A DNA stretch of 64,000 bases from Burkholderiales bacterium RIFCSPHIGHO2_01_FULL_63_240 (GCA_001770725.1 MERU01000002.1:1-64000), one strand, 5' to 3'. Shown: positions 19,163 to 29,230, counted from the first letter of the stretch. Notes: a model not told the origin generated them from the letters alone. Made by a program: numbers and translations.

Positions 19163-19972
19163 TCAGGGCCGGCGACCTGGCGCCCCGAAGCCGCGTTCGC
19201 TTTCGTGCCAGCGCCCCAGCACGCGCCGGCTCAGTGCCGTGATCAGGCCGAACAGCGCGATGCCGGTGACCGAGATCAGGACCAGGGCAGCGAACATGCG
19301 CGGGATGTCGAGCTGGTAGCCCGACTGCAGGATCTGGTACGCCAGCCCCGACGCGGTGCCTCCCGTGCCGGCCACGAACTCCGCCACCACGGCACCGATC
19401 AGCGCCAGGCCTCCGGCGATGCGCCAGCCAGTGAACACATGGGGCAGGGCAGAGGGCAGGCGCAACTGCCAGAGCGTCTGCCACCTGGAAGCGCCGCGCA
19501 GCTCGAAGTAGGCCAGCAGGCCAGGTGACACGCTGCGCAACCCCTGCGTGGTGTTGGCGATGACAGGAAACAGCGCCACCAGCGTCGCGCAGATCACCAG
19601 CGACCAGGTCGCGTCCTGCACCCAGATGATGATCAGCGGCGCGATGGCCACGATGGGCGTGACCTGCAACAGCACCGCATACGGGAAGAAGGCCGCCTCG
19701 ATCCAGCGGCTCTGCACGAACACGAAGGCCGCCAGCGACCCCAGCGCGATGGCGCACAGCAAGGCCAGCGCGGTCACCTTCACCGTGGTCCACCAGGCGG
19801 GCGCCAACAGGTGCCAGTCCGCGACGAGCCGGTGAGCGATCTCGCTGGGCGCGGGCACCAGGTAGGCGGGCACGTCGGCCAGCGTGACCCAGGCCTGCCA
19901 GACCAGGATGAGCGCGGCCGCGACGAGCCAGGGCATGGCGCGGTTCAGCTTCGAGCCTGTCGTGTCGCTCAT
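19163..19972 (-). CDS. ABC transporter permease (NitT/TauT type)
   Basis: Inner-membrane permease of 269 residues with about six transmembrane helices. The EAA-type loop reads YFELRGASRWQTLWQLRLPSALPHVFTG, typical of the SsuC/TauC/NrtB/ThiX family. It ends a three-gene leftward operon of binding protein, ATPase and permease; its ATG at 19972 overlaps the ATPase stop codon by 4 bases. The substrate is not determinable from this subunit. Confidence 0.9.
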   Translation of the reverse strand: MSDTTGSKLNRAMPWLVAAALILVWQAWVTLADVPAYLVPAPSEIAHRLVADWHLLAPAWWTTVKVTALALLCAIALGSLAAFVFVQSRWIEAAFFPYAVLLQVTPIVAIAPLIIIWVQDATWSLVICATLVALFPVIANTTQGLRSVSPGLLAYFELRGASRWQTLWQLRLPSALPHVFTGWRIAGGLALIGAVVAEFVAGTGGTASGLAYQILQSGYQLDIPRMFAALVLISVTGIALFGLITALSRRVLGRWHESERGFGAPGRRP

Positions 19973-20757
19973 GGGCGGTCCCCTGTGGCCCCTTGGCTGG
20001 TTCGGGCCAGCGCGTCCTGCAGGGCGCGCAGCCGCTGGTTGAACCCGGCGCTGGTGCGGTGGTGTTCGGGGCGTGGCCAGGGCTGCTCGGCGCTGTCTTC
20101 GAACACGATGCGCCCGGGGCGCGTGCCCATGACGCAGGCGCTCGTGCCCAGGTAGGCCGCCTCGGCCAGGCTGTGGGTGACGAAGACCACGGTGAGCCCG
20201 CCTTGTGCCCAGATCGACAACAACTCGTCGTCGAGCTTCTGGCGTGTGATTTCGTCGAGCGCGCCAAAGGGCTCGTCGAGCAGCAGGATGGCTGGCCGCG
20301 TGATCAGCCCCCGCGCGATGGACACCCGCATCTGCATGCCGCCCGACAGTTCATGAGGCAGGGCCTGTGCAAAGCCTTGCAGCCCGACTTGATGCAGGGC
20401 GGCTTCGACCTGGGCCGAGCGCTCGCGGGCCGGCACGCCTGCCAGCTTCAGCGGCAGCCCGACGTTGTCTTCGACGCTCGCCCAGGGCATCAACGTCGGG
20501 TCCTGAAAAACAAAGGCGAGCTGCTGGCGGGCCTCAGGCTGCCGGGGCTCGACTCCGGCCACGCGGACCTGGCCCGCGCTGGGTTGCCACAGGCCTGCGA
20601 TGAGCTTGAGCAGCGAGCTCTTGCCACAACCGGATGGCCCCACCAGGCACACGAACTCGCCCGGCGATATGCGCAGGCTCACCCGATCGAGCGCCTGCAG
20701 GCCCCCGGCGTGCCGCAGCCCGACCTGCTGCAAATCGACCGCAAAAGGCGCGCTCAA
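19969..20757 (-). CDS. ABC transporter ATP-binding protein (NitT/TauT type)
   Basis: ATPase of the importer, 262 residues: Walker A GPSGCGKSS, Q-loop FVFQDPTLMPW, signature LSGGMQMRVSIARGL, Walker B ILLLDEPFGALD, H-loop FVTHSLAEA. No ATG exists near the family-like start. The only reasonable start is the TTG at 20757, which overlaps the TGA of the binding-protein gene (TTGA), so translation is probably coupled to it. The permease gene overlaps its 3' end by 4 bases. Confidence 0.88.
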   Translation of the reverse strand: MSAPFAVDLQQVGLRHAGGLQALDRVSLRISPGEFVCLVGPSGCGKSSLLKLIAGLWQPSAGQVRVAGVEPRQPEARQQLAFVFQDPTLMPWASVEDNVGLPLKLAGVPARERSAQVEAALHQVGLQGFAQALPHELSGGMQMRVSIARGLITRPAILLLDEPFGALDEITRQKLDDELLSIWAQGGLTVVFVTHSLAEAAYLGTSACVMGTRPGRIVFEDSAEQPWPRPEHHRTSAGFNQRLRALQDALARTSQGATGDRP

Positions 20758-21749
20758 GGCTTGACCTGCACCTGTCGGATCAGGCGGGTGGTGTAGGTCT
20801 TGCGCCAGTCCACCTTCTTCGGGTCGATCAACTTGTGCTGCACGAGCATGTCGAAGGTGCGCTTCATGCGCTCGTCGGTGATGGTGCCCAGGCCCTGCGT
20901 GGCCGCATCGCCGCCCAGCACGATGCCGTTGGACTTGAGCAGCGCGATGGACTGCGCGATGACGTCGTCCGTCATGTTGGGGTTGTCGCGCTTGATGAGG
21001 GCGTTGGCGGGTTGGGGGTCGCCCTGCAGGTAGCGCTTCCAGCCTTCGGCCGAGGCCTTGAGGAAGGCCACGATGGCCTGCGGGCGTTGCTCGATGGTGC
21101 GTTGCAGGCACACGACGGATCCGGCGTAAGGCGGCCATCCCTGGTCGGCCAGCAGGAAGACCTTGGGGCGGATGCCCGAGGCTTTTTCGATGCTGTAGGG
21201 CTCGGAGGTCAGGTAGCCCTGCTGGGCGATGCGCTTGTCGGCCAGGAAGGGCTGGATGTTGAAGGTGTAGGGGCGCATCTGCGCATCGGTGAAGCCGTGG
21301 CGCGCCTTCAGCCAGGGCCAGTAGGTGACCTGGCCGACCTGCCCGATCAGCAAGGTGCGGTCCTTGAGGTCTTCGATGCGCTTGACGTCAGGGTGGGCGA
21401 TGAGCACCAGCGGGTCTTTTTGTGCAAAGGCCGCGACGGTGACGGCCTGCACGCCTTGTTCCCAGGCCTTCATCGTCTGCACGTCAAAGCCCATGATGCA
21501 GTCGGCCTGGCCCGCGGCCAGCAACTGCACGAGGTTGACCTGCGGGCCGCCCATGCGGATGGTGACGTCGAGCCCGGCCTGCTTGTACAGGCCCTGCGCC
21601 TGGGCCTGGTAGAAGCCGCCGTGCTCGGCTTGCGCGAACCAGTCGGTCAGGAAGACGAACTTCTCGGCGGCTTGTGCGCCGGGGCTGGTGAAGGCGAAGG
21701 CGAAGGCCAGGCTGCCAAGCAGGCGGCGCTGGAGCGATGCAAGGCGCAT
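20754..21749 (-). CDS. NMT1/THI5-like ABC substrate-binding protein
   Basis: Periplasmic binding protein of 331 residues with a signal peptide (LLGSLAFAFAFTSPGAQA, cleavage before AEK). The mature start KFVFLTDWFAQAEHGGFYQAQAQGLYKQAGLDV is typical of the NMT1/THI5-like group, which includes binding proteins for thiamine pyrimidine precursors, riboflavin, nitrate, sulfonates and other small organics. The family alone does not fix the ligand. It is the first gene of the importer operon and diverges from psd across about 120 bases. Confidence 0.88.
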   Translation of the reverse strand: MRLASLQRRLLGSLAFAFAFTSPGAQAAEKFVFLTDWFAQAEHGGFYQAQAQGLYKQAGLDVTIRMGGPQVNLVQLLAAGQADCIMGFDVQTMKAWEQGVQAVTVAAFAQKDPLVLIAHPDVKRIEDLKDRTLLIGQVGQVTYWPWLKARHGFTDAQMRPYTFNIQPFLADKRIAQQGYLTSEPYSIEKASGIRPKVFLLADQGWPPYAGSVVCLQRTIEQRPQAIVAFLKASAEGWKRYLQGDPQPANALIKRDNPNMTDDVIAQSIALLKSNGIVLGGDAATQGLGTITDERMKRTFDMLVQHKLIDPKKVDWRKTYTTRLIRQVQVKP

Positions 21750-21871
21750 GGGGACTCCGAGCTTGAGGGGGATGGACCGGAACTGAGGGGTGTATGGCGG
21801 ATTTTCGCCTGATGGAACTGCCAGGGCGGGTCCTACAATTCGATGTTATCTGTGCATTGCTGAAAGATTTT

Positions 21872-22720
21872 GTGTCTGAACGTCTCTTCGTGCTCATGCA
21901 GCATGTGCTGCCCAAGAAGGCGCTGACCTCGTTGGCGGGCTTTGGTGCCTCGGCCCGCGGGGGCGCGCTGACCACCGCCTTCATCCGTTGGTTCATCGGG
22001 CGCTATGGCGTCAACATGGCCGAGGCCGCGCAGCCTGACCCCGCCGCTTACCCCAGCTTCAACGAGTTCTTCACCCGGCCACTCAAGGCGGGTGCGCGGC
22101 CTTTGGCAAAGACCGACTGGGTGTCGCCTGTCGATGGCGCCATCAGCCAGCTCGGTGCCATCGAGCGTGACCAGGTTTTCCAGGCCAAAGGCCACAGCTA
22201 CTCGACCGCGGCCCTGGTGGGCGGCGACCGTGCCCTGGCCGCCCAGTTCGAGAACGGCCACTTCGCCACCCTCTACCTCAGCCCCAAGGACTACCACCGC
22301 ATCCACATGCCGTGCGATGGCCGCCTCACTCGGATGATCCATGTGCCGGGCGAGCTGTTCTCGGTGAACCCGGCGACGGCACGTGGGGTGCCGGGCTTGT
22401 TCGCTCGCAACGAACGCGTGGTCTGCGTGTTCGAGACGCCGCACGGCCCCATGGTGCTCACGCTGGTGGGTGCCACGATCGTTGGCAGCATGGCCACGAC
22501 CTGGCACGGTGTGGTCAATCCGCCGCGCCCGGGCCAGGTGCGCGAGTGGGCGTATCACGACCAGGTCATCGAGCTCAAGCAAGGTGAAGAGATGGGCCGC
22601 TTCCTGCTGGGCTCGACCGTTGTGATGCTCTTCCCCAAGGGCCCGCTCTCCTTCATGCCCGACTGGCAGCCCGAGCGCGCCATCCGCATGGGCGAAGCCA
22701 TGGCGCGTCGCTCCGCCTGA
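21872..22720 (+). CDS. psd: Phosphatidylserine decarboxylase
   Basis: Makes phosphatidylethanolamine at the inner membrane. The proenzyme cleaves itself at LGST to create a pyruvoyl group; FLLGSTVVMLFPKG is present near the C terminus, as are DGAISQLG and the catalytic His stretch DYHRIHMPCDG. I place the start at the GTG at 21872 (VSERLFVLMQHVLPKKALT), because family members begin there, giving 282 residues. The frame is open further upstream to an ATG at 21794, but that stretch holds a TACAAT -10-like hexamer (21834-21839) and is not conserved-looking. Confidence 0.93.
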   Translation: MSERLFVLMQHVLPKKALTSLAGFGASARGGALTTAFIRWFIGRYGVNMAEAAQPDPAAYPSFNEFFTRPLKAGARPLAKTDWVSPVDGAISQLGAIERDQVFQAKGHSYSTAALVGGDRALAAQFENGHFATLYLSPKDYHRIHMPCDGRLTRMIHVPGELFSVNPATARGVPGLFARNERVVCVFETPHGPMVLTLVGATIVGSMATTWHGVVNPPRPGQVREWAYHDQVIELKQGEEMGRFLLGSTVVMLFPKGPLSFMPDWQPERAIRMGEAMARRSA

Positions 22721-22756
22721 TCCAGGCTGCCCGATCACCTCAACCCAAGGAATCCG

Positions 22757-23680
22757 ATGTCTCGTCAATCTTCCGGTTTTGCTTCCGGCCTTGCGCTCGT
22801 GGGCCTCGTTGGTGTGTTGGTGGCCGCGCTGGGCACCGCGGCCTGGTGGACGGCCGACAACCTCGCCCAGGGCCGCGCGGTCAGTGAAGGGCGCATCGTC
22901 GCCGACATGGCCGAGACGGTCGGGCGCTGGGCGTCGCAGTATGGCGGCGTGCACGCCCGCACCCAAGGGGCCGCAGCGGCCTTGCCCGGCAGCTTCCTGA
23001 CACGCAACGTGTACGCAGGAGGCGATGGCGATGCCGCGCTGCTCAACGGCGCCAAGGCCGAACAACGCCAGGGCGAGCGCGAAGCCATGGCCCGCATCGA
23101 GACCTATTACTGGAAGAACCCGGCGCTCATCCAGCGCGAGGTGGCCGATGTGCTGATGGCCACCAACAGCCAGGCCCAGTACCGCATGACGGCGCGCACG
23201 GTGCTCAACCGCAACAACGCGCCCAACCCTTTCGAGATCGAAGCGCTCGACGCCTTGCAGAAGGCCTTTCAGGAGCACGGTGCCGAGGCCATGGCCAAGG
23301 CGACGCCCCTGGGTGGCAGCCATGTGGGCCTGAAGGCCTCACCCAACGAATACTGGAAGATCCAGGGTGGGCAGCTGCTGTACGCCCGAGCGGTGATCGC
23401 CCAAAAGAGCTGTCTGCGCTGCCACGACACGCCCGAGAACGCGCCTGACTTCCTGCGCACCAACCAGCAGTTCAACGGCGGTGGCGGCTTTGGCTACAAG
23501 GTCGGCCAGCCGGTCGGCGTCATCAGCGTGAAGCTGCCGGTGCAGACGGGCCTGCAGGCGGCCAGCCAGAGCGTGCCCACCGCGGCGTGGGCCGCCCTGG
23601 GGGTGGCGGCGCTGGCAGGTTTGGGCGTGGTGGGCCTGGCCTTCAAGCGTCGGCAGGGCGCGATGGCAACGGCGGACTGA
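22757..23680 (+). CDS. Tll0287-like (DUF3365) haem-binding sensor-like membrane protein
   Basis: The product is 307 residues with an N-terminal transmembrane helix (ALVGLVGVLVAALGTAAWW), a periplasmic domain, and a C-terminal helix (AAWAALGVAALAGLGVVGLAF) ending in a short basic tail. The domain contains a c-type haem motif, SCLRCHDTP (CxxCH), and the surrounding pattern (YARAVIAQKSCLRCH, VGVISVKLPV) fits the Tll0287-like/DUF3365 family, normally the input domain of histidine kinases and chemoreceptors. Here there is no output domain, so it may be a redox or ligand sensor acting through a partner. It follows psd after 36 bases. Confidence 0.82.
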   Translation: MSRQSSGFASGLALVGLVGVLVAALGTAAWWTADNLAQGRAVSEGRIVADMAETVGRWASQYGGVHARTQGAAAALPGSFLTRNVYAGGDGDAALLNGAKAEQRQGEREAMARIETYYWKNPALIQREVADVLMATNSQAQYRMTARTVLNRNNAPNPFEIEALDALQKAFQEHGAEAMAKATPLGGSHVGLKASPNEYWKIQGGQLLYARAVIAQKSCLRCHDTPENAPDFLRTNQQFNGGGGFGYKVGQPVGVISVKLPVQTGLQAASQSVPTAAWAALGVAALAGLGVVGLAFKRRQGAMATAD

Positions 23681-24617
23681 GCCCTGGCTGCAGCCCGAAC
23701 GGCTCCAGTCGGCGCTGGCTGTGGAACTCGCGTGGCTCGCCCGTGATCGGGTCGGTGAAACGCAGCGACCGGGCCAGCAACTGCAGGGGGCGTGAGAAGT
23801 CCGGCGCTTCGTGCGCTGCGGGTGCGGGCTGCAGTTCCGGGTAGATCTGGTCGTTGAGGATCGGCATGCCCAGCGCGCACAGGTGGGCGCGCAACTGGTG
23901 CTTCTGCCCGGTGCGCGGGCTCAGTCGGTATCGGGCCCAGGCGTCACCCAGCACCTCGATCGGCTCGATCAGCGTGTCCGCATTGGGCTCGCCTTCGACC
24001 TCCTCCATGGCCATGAAATGCGCTGCGCTTTCCTGCAGGCGGCTCAGCCGTCGCAATGGCCAGTCGAGCTCGGGGCGCCAGGCAGCGATGGCCTCGTAGA
24101 CCTTGTCGATCTGGTGATGGCGCAGCAGGCTTTGGTAAGCGTGGCGCGTGTGCGGCTGGATGACGAAGACCACCAGCCCCGCGGTTTCGCGGTCGATGCG
24201 GTGCATGGGCACCAGGGTGTCGATGCCGGTGCGGCGCTTCAGGCGCACCAGCAGCGTCTCCTGGATGTAGCGGCCTTTCGGCGTCACCGGCAGGAAGTGC
24301 GGTTTGTCGGCCACCACCAGCCATTCATCCTGGAAGACGATGGCTTCTTCGAAAGGCACCGGGTGCTCGAAGGGCAGGCTGCGCCAGTAATGAAGGCGGG
24401 TCTGCGGCCTGAAGCGTGCATCAGGCGGCACGGGCTGCCCTTGTGCGTCCAGCACCTCGCCCTGGTCCATGCGCCGGGCCCAGTCTTGCCGGCTGACGGC
24501 AGGGATGCGCTCGGCCAGGAAGTCGAGCACCGTCGACCAGGGCCCGCTGGGCGTGGCCACGGTGCTGGCGCTCACGCCATCGCGGGTGGGCAGCGGGATG
24601 CGTGCAGGGCGGGACAT
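23643..24617 (-). CDS. RluA-family pseudouridine synthase
   Basis: Isomerises uridine to pseudouridine in rRNA or tRNA. The 324-residue product carries the catalytic motif HRIDRETAGLV with the active Asp, plus the supporting regions VADKPHFLPVTPKGRY, KVYEAIAAW, SPRTGQKHQLRAHL and PILNDQIYP. No S4 domain is evident at the N terminus. The ATG at 24617 is chosen because upstream lies the efp terminator. The 3' end overlaps the convergent DUF3365 gene by 38 bases. The target position in RNA cannot be assigned. Confidence 0.92.
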   Translation of the reverse strand: MSRPARIPLPTRDGVSASTVATPSGPWSTVLDFLAERIPAVSRQDWARRMDQGEVLDAQGQPVPPDARFRPQTRLHYWRSLPFEHPVPFEEAIVFQDEWLVVADKPHFLPVTPKGRYIQETLLVRLKRRTGIDTLVPMHRIDRETAGLVVFVIQPHTRHAYQSLLRHHQIDKVYEAIAAWRPELDWPLRRLSRLQESAAHFMAMEEVEGEPNADTLIEPIEVLGDAWARYRLSPRTGQKHQLRAHLCALGMPILNDQIYPELQPAPAAHEAPDFSRPLQLLARSLRFTDPITGEPREFHSQRRLEPFGLQPGLSPPLPSRPADA

Positions 24618-24621
24618 GGTG

Positions 24622-24646
24622 AAAAAAAGGACACCCGAGGGTGTCC
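24622..24646 (-). terminator. Rho-independent terminator after efp
   Basis: On the minus strand GGACACC and GGTGTCC form a 7-bp stem with a 4-base loop, followed by seven T residues. It lies about 25 bases past the efp stop codon and ends just before the pseudouridine synthase start. Confidence 0.9.
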
Positions 24647-24669
24647 TTGTTGGGCATCGAGCTGAAGGC

Positions 24670-25224
24670 TCAGACGCGCTTCTTGTACTCGTGGGTGCGG
24701 GTGTCGATTTCGATCTTGTCGCCCGATTCGACGAACAGGGGCACCGAGATCTCGAAGCCGGTGCCGACGATGCGGGCGGGCTTGAGGACCTTGCCGGAGG
24801 TGTCGCCCTTGACGGCGGGCTCGGTCTCGATCTCGCGCACGACGGAGGTCGGCAGTTCGACCGAGATGGCGCGGCCTTCGTAGAACACCACTTCAACGGG
24901 CATGGCGTCCTGCAGGTAGTTGATGGCGTCGCCCATGTTCTCGGCTTCGACTTCGAACTGGTTGTACTCGGCGTCCATGAAGGCGTACATCGGGTCGGCG
25001 AAGTAGGAGTAGGTGCACTCCTTCTTCTCGAGGATGATCTGGTCCATCTTGTCGTCGGCCTTGAAGACCACTTCGGCGCCGGCGCCGTTGAGCAGGTTCT
25101 TCATCTTCATGCGGACGGTGGCCGCGCCACGGCCGCCACGGCTGTATTCGGTCTTGAGCACGACCATCGGGTCCTTGCCCTGCATGATCACGTTGCCAGC
25201 GCGGATTTCTTGTGCGAGTTTCAT
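24670..25224 (-). CDS. efp: Elongation factor P, EarP (Arg32) type
   Basis: Relieves ribosome stalling at polyproline stretches. The product is 184 residues, the normal length. The tip loop of domain I reads [12 protein letters not shown], placing Arg at position 32, the residue that EarP decorates with rhamnose; the EpmA/B-type factor has Lys at this place. The earP gene lies immediately upstream on the same strand (86-base gap), which confirms the assignment. It ends at a strong terminator. Confidence 0.96.
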   Translation of the reverse strand: MKLAQEIRAGNVIMQGKDPMVVLKTEYSRGGRGAATVRMKMKNLLNGAGAEVVFKADDKMDQIILEKKECTYSYFADPMYAFMDAEYNQFEVEAENMGDAINYLQDAMPVEVVFYEGRAISVELPTSVVREIETEPAVKGDTSGKVLKPARIVGTGFEISVPLFVESGDKIEIDTRTHEYKKRV

Positions 25225-25310
25225 GGTGGATGCCCGATCAGGTCGGTTCTCAACTGTCGATTCGGTTGATTCGGAGCGCCACCCTCGTGCAGGCGGCAAA
25301 GCTTCGGATT

Positions 25311-26486
25311 TTACCCCGAGCCGGTGACAAATGGGGCCGCGAAGGCCTGCAATTGCGTCACGAGGTCGGCTTGCGCCCTGGCGCGTTGGCTGGCCTGACG
25401 GCTGGCTTGGGGCCAATCGCTGTCGTGTCGACGCCAGTCTGGCAGCGCTGGCGCCAGCCCCGCGGCCGCCTGTGTCAGCCCATTGAAATGGTGCCAGGCG
25501 GCCCTCACGGCCGAGGAAAGGGGCTCGTTGGCGCCCTTGAGCCAGTGGTCCAGGAAGGCGTCGAGCTTGTCGGCGTGCACCCCGTCGTCCTGCGGGTAGA
25601 TGTGCCAGATGTGAGGCTTGCCCGCCCACAGGGCGCGCACGGCCGAGTCCTCGCCCCGCACGATGTTGAGGTGGCAGGCCCACAAAAGGCGGTCGAACTC
25701 GGGCTGGGGCAGGGCGGGCAGCTCATGCAGGATCAGCGCCTGCCGGCGTTCGCCCCCCGCCAAGTCGTGCCAGGCCCGCGCGAGCCGGGTGGCGTGGCCA
25801 GGCGTCAGCAGGACGCGGGTGGGGCCCTGGTGCCGCAGGGCCTCGTCGGCCAGCGCGCCCAGCCAGTCCCCCAGCGGCGCCGTTGCGTAGCAGAACACCG
25901 ACACCAGGCGGCAGTCGGCGGTCGCGGGCACACCGAGCTGCCTCAGCCAGGTCAGCCTGGCGTCTTCGGTGAAGGCGCGCTGGCGGGCTGCCAGATCGGG
26001 CTCGCGCAGCAGCCCCCCCGTGCGCGGCGTGAAACCGGGGTAGAAAAAGTGCTTGCGCAGGCCCGCGGCCGGCCCGTTGAAGACGGGTGACTGCAGGCCG
26101 TGGCTGCGCTCCACGTAGTCCTCGGCGCTCAGGTATTCCAGGTTGACCCAGGCGGGTGGGGTGGGGCGGTTCATGCGCCACAGGAAGGCCTCGGGCGGGT
26201 CGCAGCCGAAGGCCTCGATCACGACGTCACCCGGCTCGGGCACGCGCTCGGCCTGTTCGGCGTCGGCCCAGCGGCGCACGGTGACACCCGCGTGGCCGAC
26301 GCCGGCCTCCCGCCCAGATTCATCGGTGGCCCACACCACCTCGGGCGCCATCCAGGCCAGGGCCGAGGCGTCGTCCACCCACAGGCGCACCCGTTGGCCA
26401 CGCGCCGCCAGGTCGGCCGACAGGCGCCAGCAAACGCCGAGGTCACCGAAGTTGTCGATCACGCGACAGAACACATCCCAGAGCAT
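25311..26486 (-). CDS. earP: EF-P arginine rhamnosyltransferase
   Basis: Transfers rhamnose from dTDP-L-rhamnose to Arg32 of EF-P. The 391-residue product begins [27 protein letters not shown], the hallmark EarP start including the catalytic Asp loop NFGDLG. It shows the GT-B C-terminal donor-site stretch [29 protein letters not shown]. It sits directly before efp, as in Pseudomonas, Neisseria and many betaproteobacteria, and is divergent from uvrC with 54 bases between starts. Confidence 0.95.
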   Translation of the reverse strand: MLWDVFCRVIDNFGDLGVCWRLSADLAARGQRVRLWVDDASALAWMAPEVVWATDESGREAGVGHAGVTVRRWADAEQAERVPEPGDVVIEAFGCDPPEAFLWRMNRPTPPAWVNLEYLSAEDYVERSHGLQSPVFNGPAAGLRKHFFYPGFTPRTGGLLREPDLAARQRAFTEDARLTWLRQLGVPATADCRLVSVFCYATAPLGDWLGALADEALRHQGPTRVLLTPGHATRLARAWHDLAGGERRQALILHELPALPQPEFDRLLWACHLNIVRGEDSAVRALWAGKPHIWHIYPQDDGVHADKLDAFLDHWLKGANEPLSSAVRAAWHHFNGLTQAAAGLAPALPDWRRHDSDWPQASRQASQRARAQADLVTQLQAFAAPFVTGSG

Positions 26487-26540
26487 GGGCAGGATTATCG
26501 CCAGCGCTCGGGGCGCGTTCCTTGGCCGACAATCCGGCCC

Positions 26541-28643
26541 ATGACCGTTGATGCCGAGAACGCACCACCCGCTGGCAAGCCGGAGCCCAGCAAGGAAGAA
26601 ACCTGGGAGCGCCTGCTCGCCGAAGTGGCCAGCCTGCCGTCGCTGCCAGGCGTCTACCGCTATTTCGATGCCCGTGGCGACGTGCTCTACGTGGGCAAGG
26701 CCCGCGACCTCAAAAAGCGGGTCTCCAGCTATTTCCACAAGAACCACGGCGGCTCGCGCATCGGGCACATGGTCTCGCGCATCGTGCGCATGGAGACCAC
26801 GGTGGTGCGCAGCGAGGCCGAGGCCCTGCTGCTCGAAAACAACCTGATCAAGACGCTCAACCCGCGGTTCAACATCCTGTTCCGCGACGACAAGAGCTAC
26901 CCCTACCTGAAGATCGCCTCGCATGCCTTCCCGCGCATGTCGTACTACCGGGGCGCGGTCGATCGCCGGCACCGCTACTACGGCCCCTTCCCGAACGCCT
27001 GGGCGGTCAAGGAGACCATCCAGCTGTTGCAGAAAGTCTTCCTGATCCGCACCTGCGACGACACGGTCTACAACAACCGCTCGCGGCCCTGCCTGCTCTA
27101 CCAGATCAAACGTTGCAGCGGCCCCTGCGTGGGGCTGGTGTCGGCCGATGACTACCGTGCATCCATCGGCCAGGCCGAGCGCTTCCTCCTGGGCGAAGCC
27201 GAGGGGGTGATGGCCGACCTGCAGGTGCGCATGATGGATCACGCCGAAAAGCTCGAGTACGAGCAGGCCGCCGAGATCCGCAACCAGATCAGCTCGCTCG
27301 CCAAGGTGCTGCACCAGCAGGCGGTCGAGACCGTCAGCGACAAGGACGTGGACGTGCTGGCCGTGAGGGTGCAGGGTGGCCGGGCCTGTGTGAACCTGGC
27401 CATGGTGCGGGGCGGGCGTCACCTGGGCGACCGGGCCCACTTCCCGGTGCACGTGCAGGACCACGCCAGCCTGGCCGAGCTGGAGTCGGGCGAGCAGCCC
27501 CTGGATGCGCAGGCCTGGCAGCAGGCCACCGAGGTGGCGGTGCTGGAGGCCTTTTTGTCGCAGCACTACCTGGGCGGCGCGGTGCCGTCGCTGCTCATCC
27601 TCAGCCACGCGGTCGACCCGGAACTCATCGAAGCCCTGGGCGAGCAGGGCGGGCGCAAGGTGACCGTGGTGCACCAGCCGCGCGAACAGCGCCGCATCTG
27701 GCTGGAGATGGCGACCAAGGGGGCGGAGCTGTCCCTGGCGCGCCTGTTGAGCGAAGAGGGCTCGCAGCAGGCCCGCACGCGCGCCCTGGTTGAAGCGCTC
27801 AACCTGGAGCTGGACCTGGACGCGCGGGAGGCAGGGCTCGAGGGCTCGGGTGTCGAAGCCGAACGTGGCGATGTGGGCGGGGCGGGCGATGCGGGTGGGG
27901 TGGCCGCGGCCCAGGAGGCGCCCGCCCGAGCCCACGACCCGCTGGCGGGTCTGCGCATCGAGTGCTTCGACATCAGCCACACGGCGGGCGAGGCGACCCA
28001 GGCCTCCTGCGTGGTCTACGAAGGCCACAAGATGCAGTCCTCGCAGTACCGCCGCTACAACATCACCGGCATCACCCCTGGCGACGACTACGCCGCCATG
28101 AAGCAGGCCCTGGAGCGCCGCTACAGCGCCACGGTCGCCCAAGACGCCGGCAACGACAGCGGCTCGGGCACCCGTGGCGCCAGCAAGTCGGCGCGCGTGC
28201 CCGACATCGTCCTGATCGACGGTGGCAAGGGCCAGGTGGCGATGGCGCGCGAGGTGTTCCAGCAACTCGGTCTGCCGCTGTCCATCATCGTTGGCGTCGA
28301 AAAGGGCGAAGGCCGCAAGGTGGGCCTCGAAGAGCTTGTGTTTGCCGACGGACGGCCGAAATTGCAACTGGCACCCACTTCCGCCGCCCTGATGCTGGTG
28401 GCCCAGATCCGCGACGAGGCCCACCGCTTCGCCATCACCGGCATGCGGGCCAAGCGGGCCAGCGTGCGCACCGGTGGCAGCAGCCTGGAGGACATCCCCG
28501 GCGTGGGCCCCAAGAAGCGCGCCCGCTTGCTGCAGCGCTTCGGTGGCGTGCGGGGGGTGGGCGCCGCGAGCGTCGACGAACTGGCCAGCGTCGATGGCAT
28601 TTCGCATGAGCTGGCCGAGGAGATCTACCGTGCGCTCCACTGA
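26541..28643 (+). CDS. uvrC: Excinuclease ABC subunit C
   Basis: Makes both incisions in nucleotide excision repair. The product is 700 residues, longer than the about 610 of E. coli. Domains in order: GIY-YIG endonuclease ([27 protein letters not shown], about 35-115), UVR motif ([17 protein letters not shown], about 235-255), the RNase H-like C-terminal nuclease ([21 protein letters not shown], and [16 protein letters not shown]), and a terminal helix-hairpin-helix pair ([21 protein letters not shown]). The extra length comes largely from a Gly/Ala-rich linker at about 27,840-27,920 and a Ser/Gly-rich loop near 28,145-28,190. The start ([12 protein letters not shown]) at 26541 has no strong Shine-Dalgarno. 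Confidence 0.96.
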   Translation: MTVDAENAPPAGKPEPSKEETWERLLAEVASLPSLPGVYRYFDARGDVLYVGKARDLKKRVSSYFHKNHGGSRIGHMVSRIVRMETTVVRSEAEALLLENNLIKTLNPRFNILFRDDKSYPYLKIASHAFPRMSYYRGAVDRRHRYYGPFPNAWAVKETIQLLQKVFLIRTCDDTVYNNRSRPCLLYQIKRCSGPCVGLVSADDYRASIGQAERFLLGEAEGVMADLQVRMMDHAEKLEYEQAAEIRNQISSLAKVLHQQAVETVSDKDVDVLAVRVQGGRACVNLAMVRGGRHLGDRAHFPVHVQDHASLAELESGEQPLDAQAWQQATEVAVLEAFLSQHYLGGAVPSLLILSHAVDPELIEALGEQGGRKVTVVHQPREQRRIWLEMATKGAELSLARLLSEEGSQQARTRALVEALNLELDLDAREAGLEGSGVEAERGDVGGAGDAGGVAAAQEAPARAHDPLAGLRIECFDISHTAGEATQASCVVYEGHKMQSSQYRRYNITGITPGDDYAAMKQALERRYSATVAQDAGNDSGSGTRGASKSARVPDIVLIDGGKGQVAMAREVFQQLGLPLSIIVGVEKGEGRKVGLEELVFADGRPKLQLAPTSAALMLVAQIRDEAHRFAITGMRAKRASVRTGGSSLEDIPGVGPKKRARLLQRFGGVRGVGAASVDELASVDGISHELAEEIYRALH

Positions 28644-29205
28644 AGTGACTTCGCCCCGTGCCCCGCGTGTGCCCCTGGCACAGCGACTCAGTCGCCTGGC
28701 GGGCATGGCCCTGGCGCTGAGCCTGGCCGCCTGCACCACGCCGTCGCCGGAAAAGTCGGCAGGCAGCCCCGCGCCAGCCGAGCGCCCTGGGCAGGCCACT
28801 GGCCCGGCCGATCCGGCGTCGAAGGACGCGAAGGCCCCACGCTGGGTCAAGTTGCCACCCCCGCGGGTCTCGCGCAACTGGGCCGAGGTGCGCCACCAGG
28901 CCGCCGAACGCCTCGTGGCGGCCAACCCCGACGGCAGCTACATGGGCAAGCCGCCCTTCATGCTGCTGGCCATCCCGGTGATGACCGTCGAGCTCAATGC
29001 GGACGGCAGCGTGCGCCACATCAGCGTCATGCGCCACCCCAGCCAGGCCAAGGACACGGTGCAGCTGGCCATCCAGGCCATCCAGCGCGCGGCGCCTTAC
29101 GGTGACGTGTCGAAACTGCCCAAACCCTGGAAGTTCAACGAGACCTTCCTGTTCAAGGAAGACCGCAAGTTCAAACCGATGACGCTGGACCGGGCAGGGA
29201 GCTGA
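28630..29205 (+). CDS. Lipoprotein with TonB C-terminal-like domain
   Basis: The product is 191 residues. A basic n-region and hydrophobic stretch end in a lipobox (ALSLAAC, Cys probably lipidated), followed by a Pro/Ala/Ser-rich linker and a domain reading [42 protein letters not shown], the beta-alpha-beta pattern of TonB C-terminal-like proteins. The GTG at 28630 is chosen because GAGGAG lies 7 bases upstream. It overlaps the uvrC 3' end by 14 bases and is followed by pgsA after 25 bases, so the three are probably co-transcribed. The function is unknown; outer-membrane or periplasmic location is inferred. Confidence 0.8.
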   Translation: MRSTEVTSPRAPRVPLAQRLSRLAGMALALSLAACTTPSPEKSAGSPAPAERPGQATGPADPASKDAKAPRWVKLPPPRVSRNWAEVRHQAAERLVAANPDGSYMGKPPFMLLAIPVMTVELNADGSVRHISVMRHPSQAKDTVQLAIQAIQRAAPYGDVSKLPKPWKFNETFLFKEDRKFKPMTLDRAGS

Positions 29206-29230
29206 TCGGATCACGGCACAATGGCCGCAT

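Noticed and set aside
25311-28925. 1,200-codon minus-strand frame covering uvrC
   Set aside because: Only its last third, from the ATG at 26486, is a real gene (earP). The rest is the complement of uvrC in GC-rich DNA.
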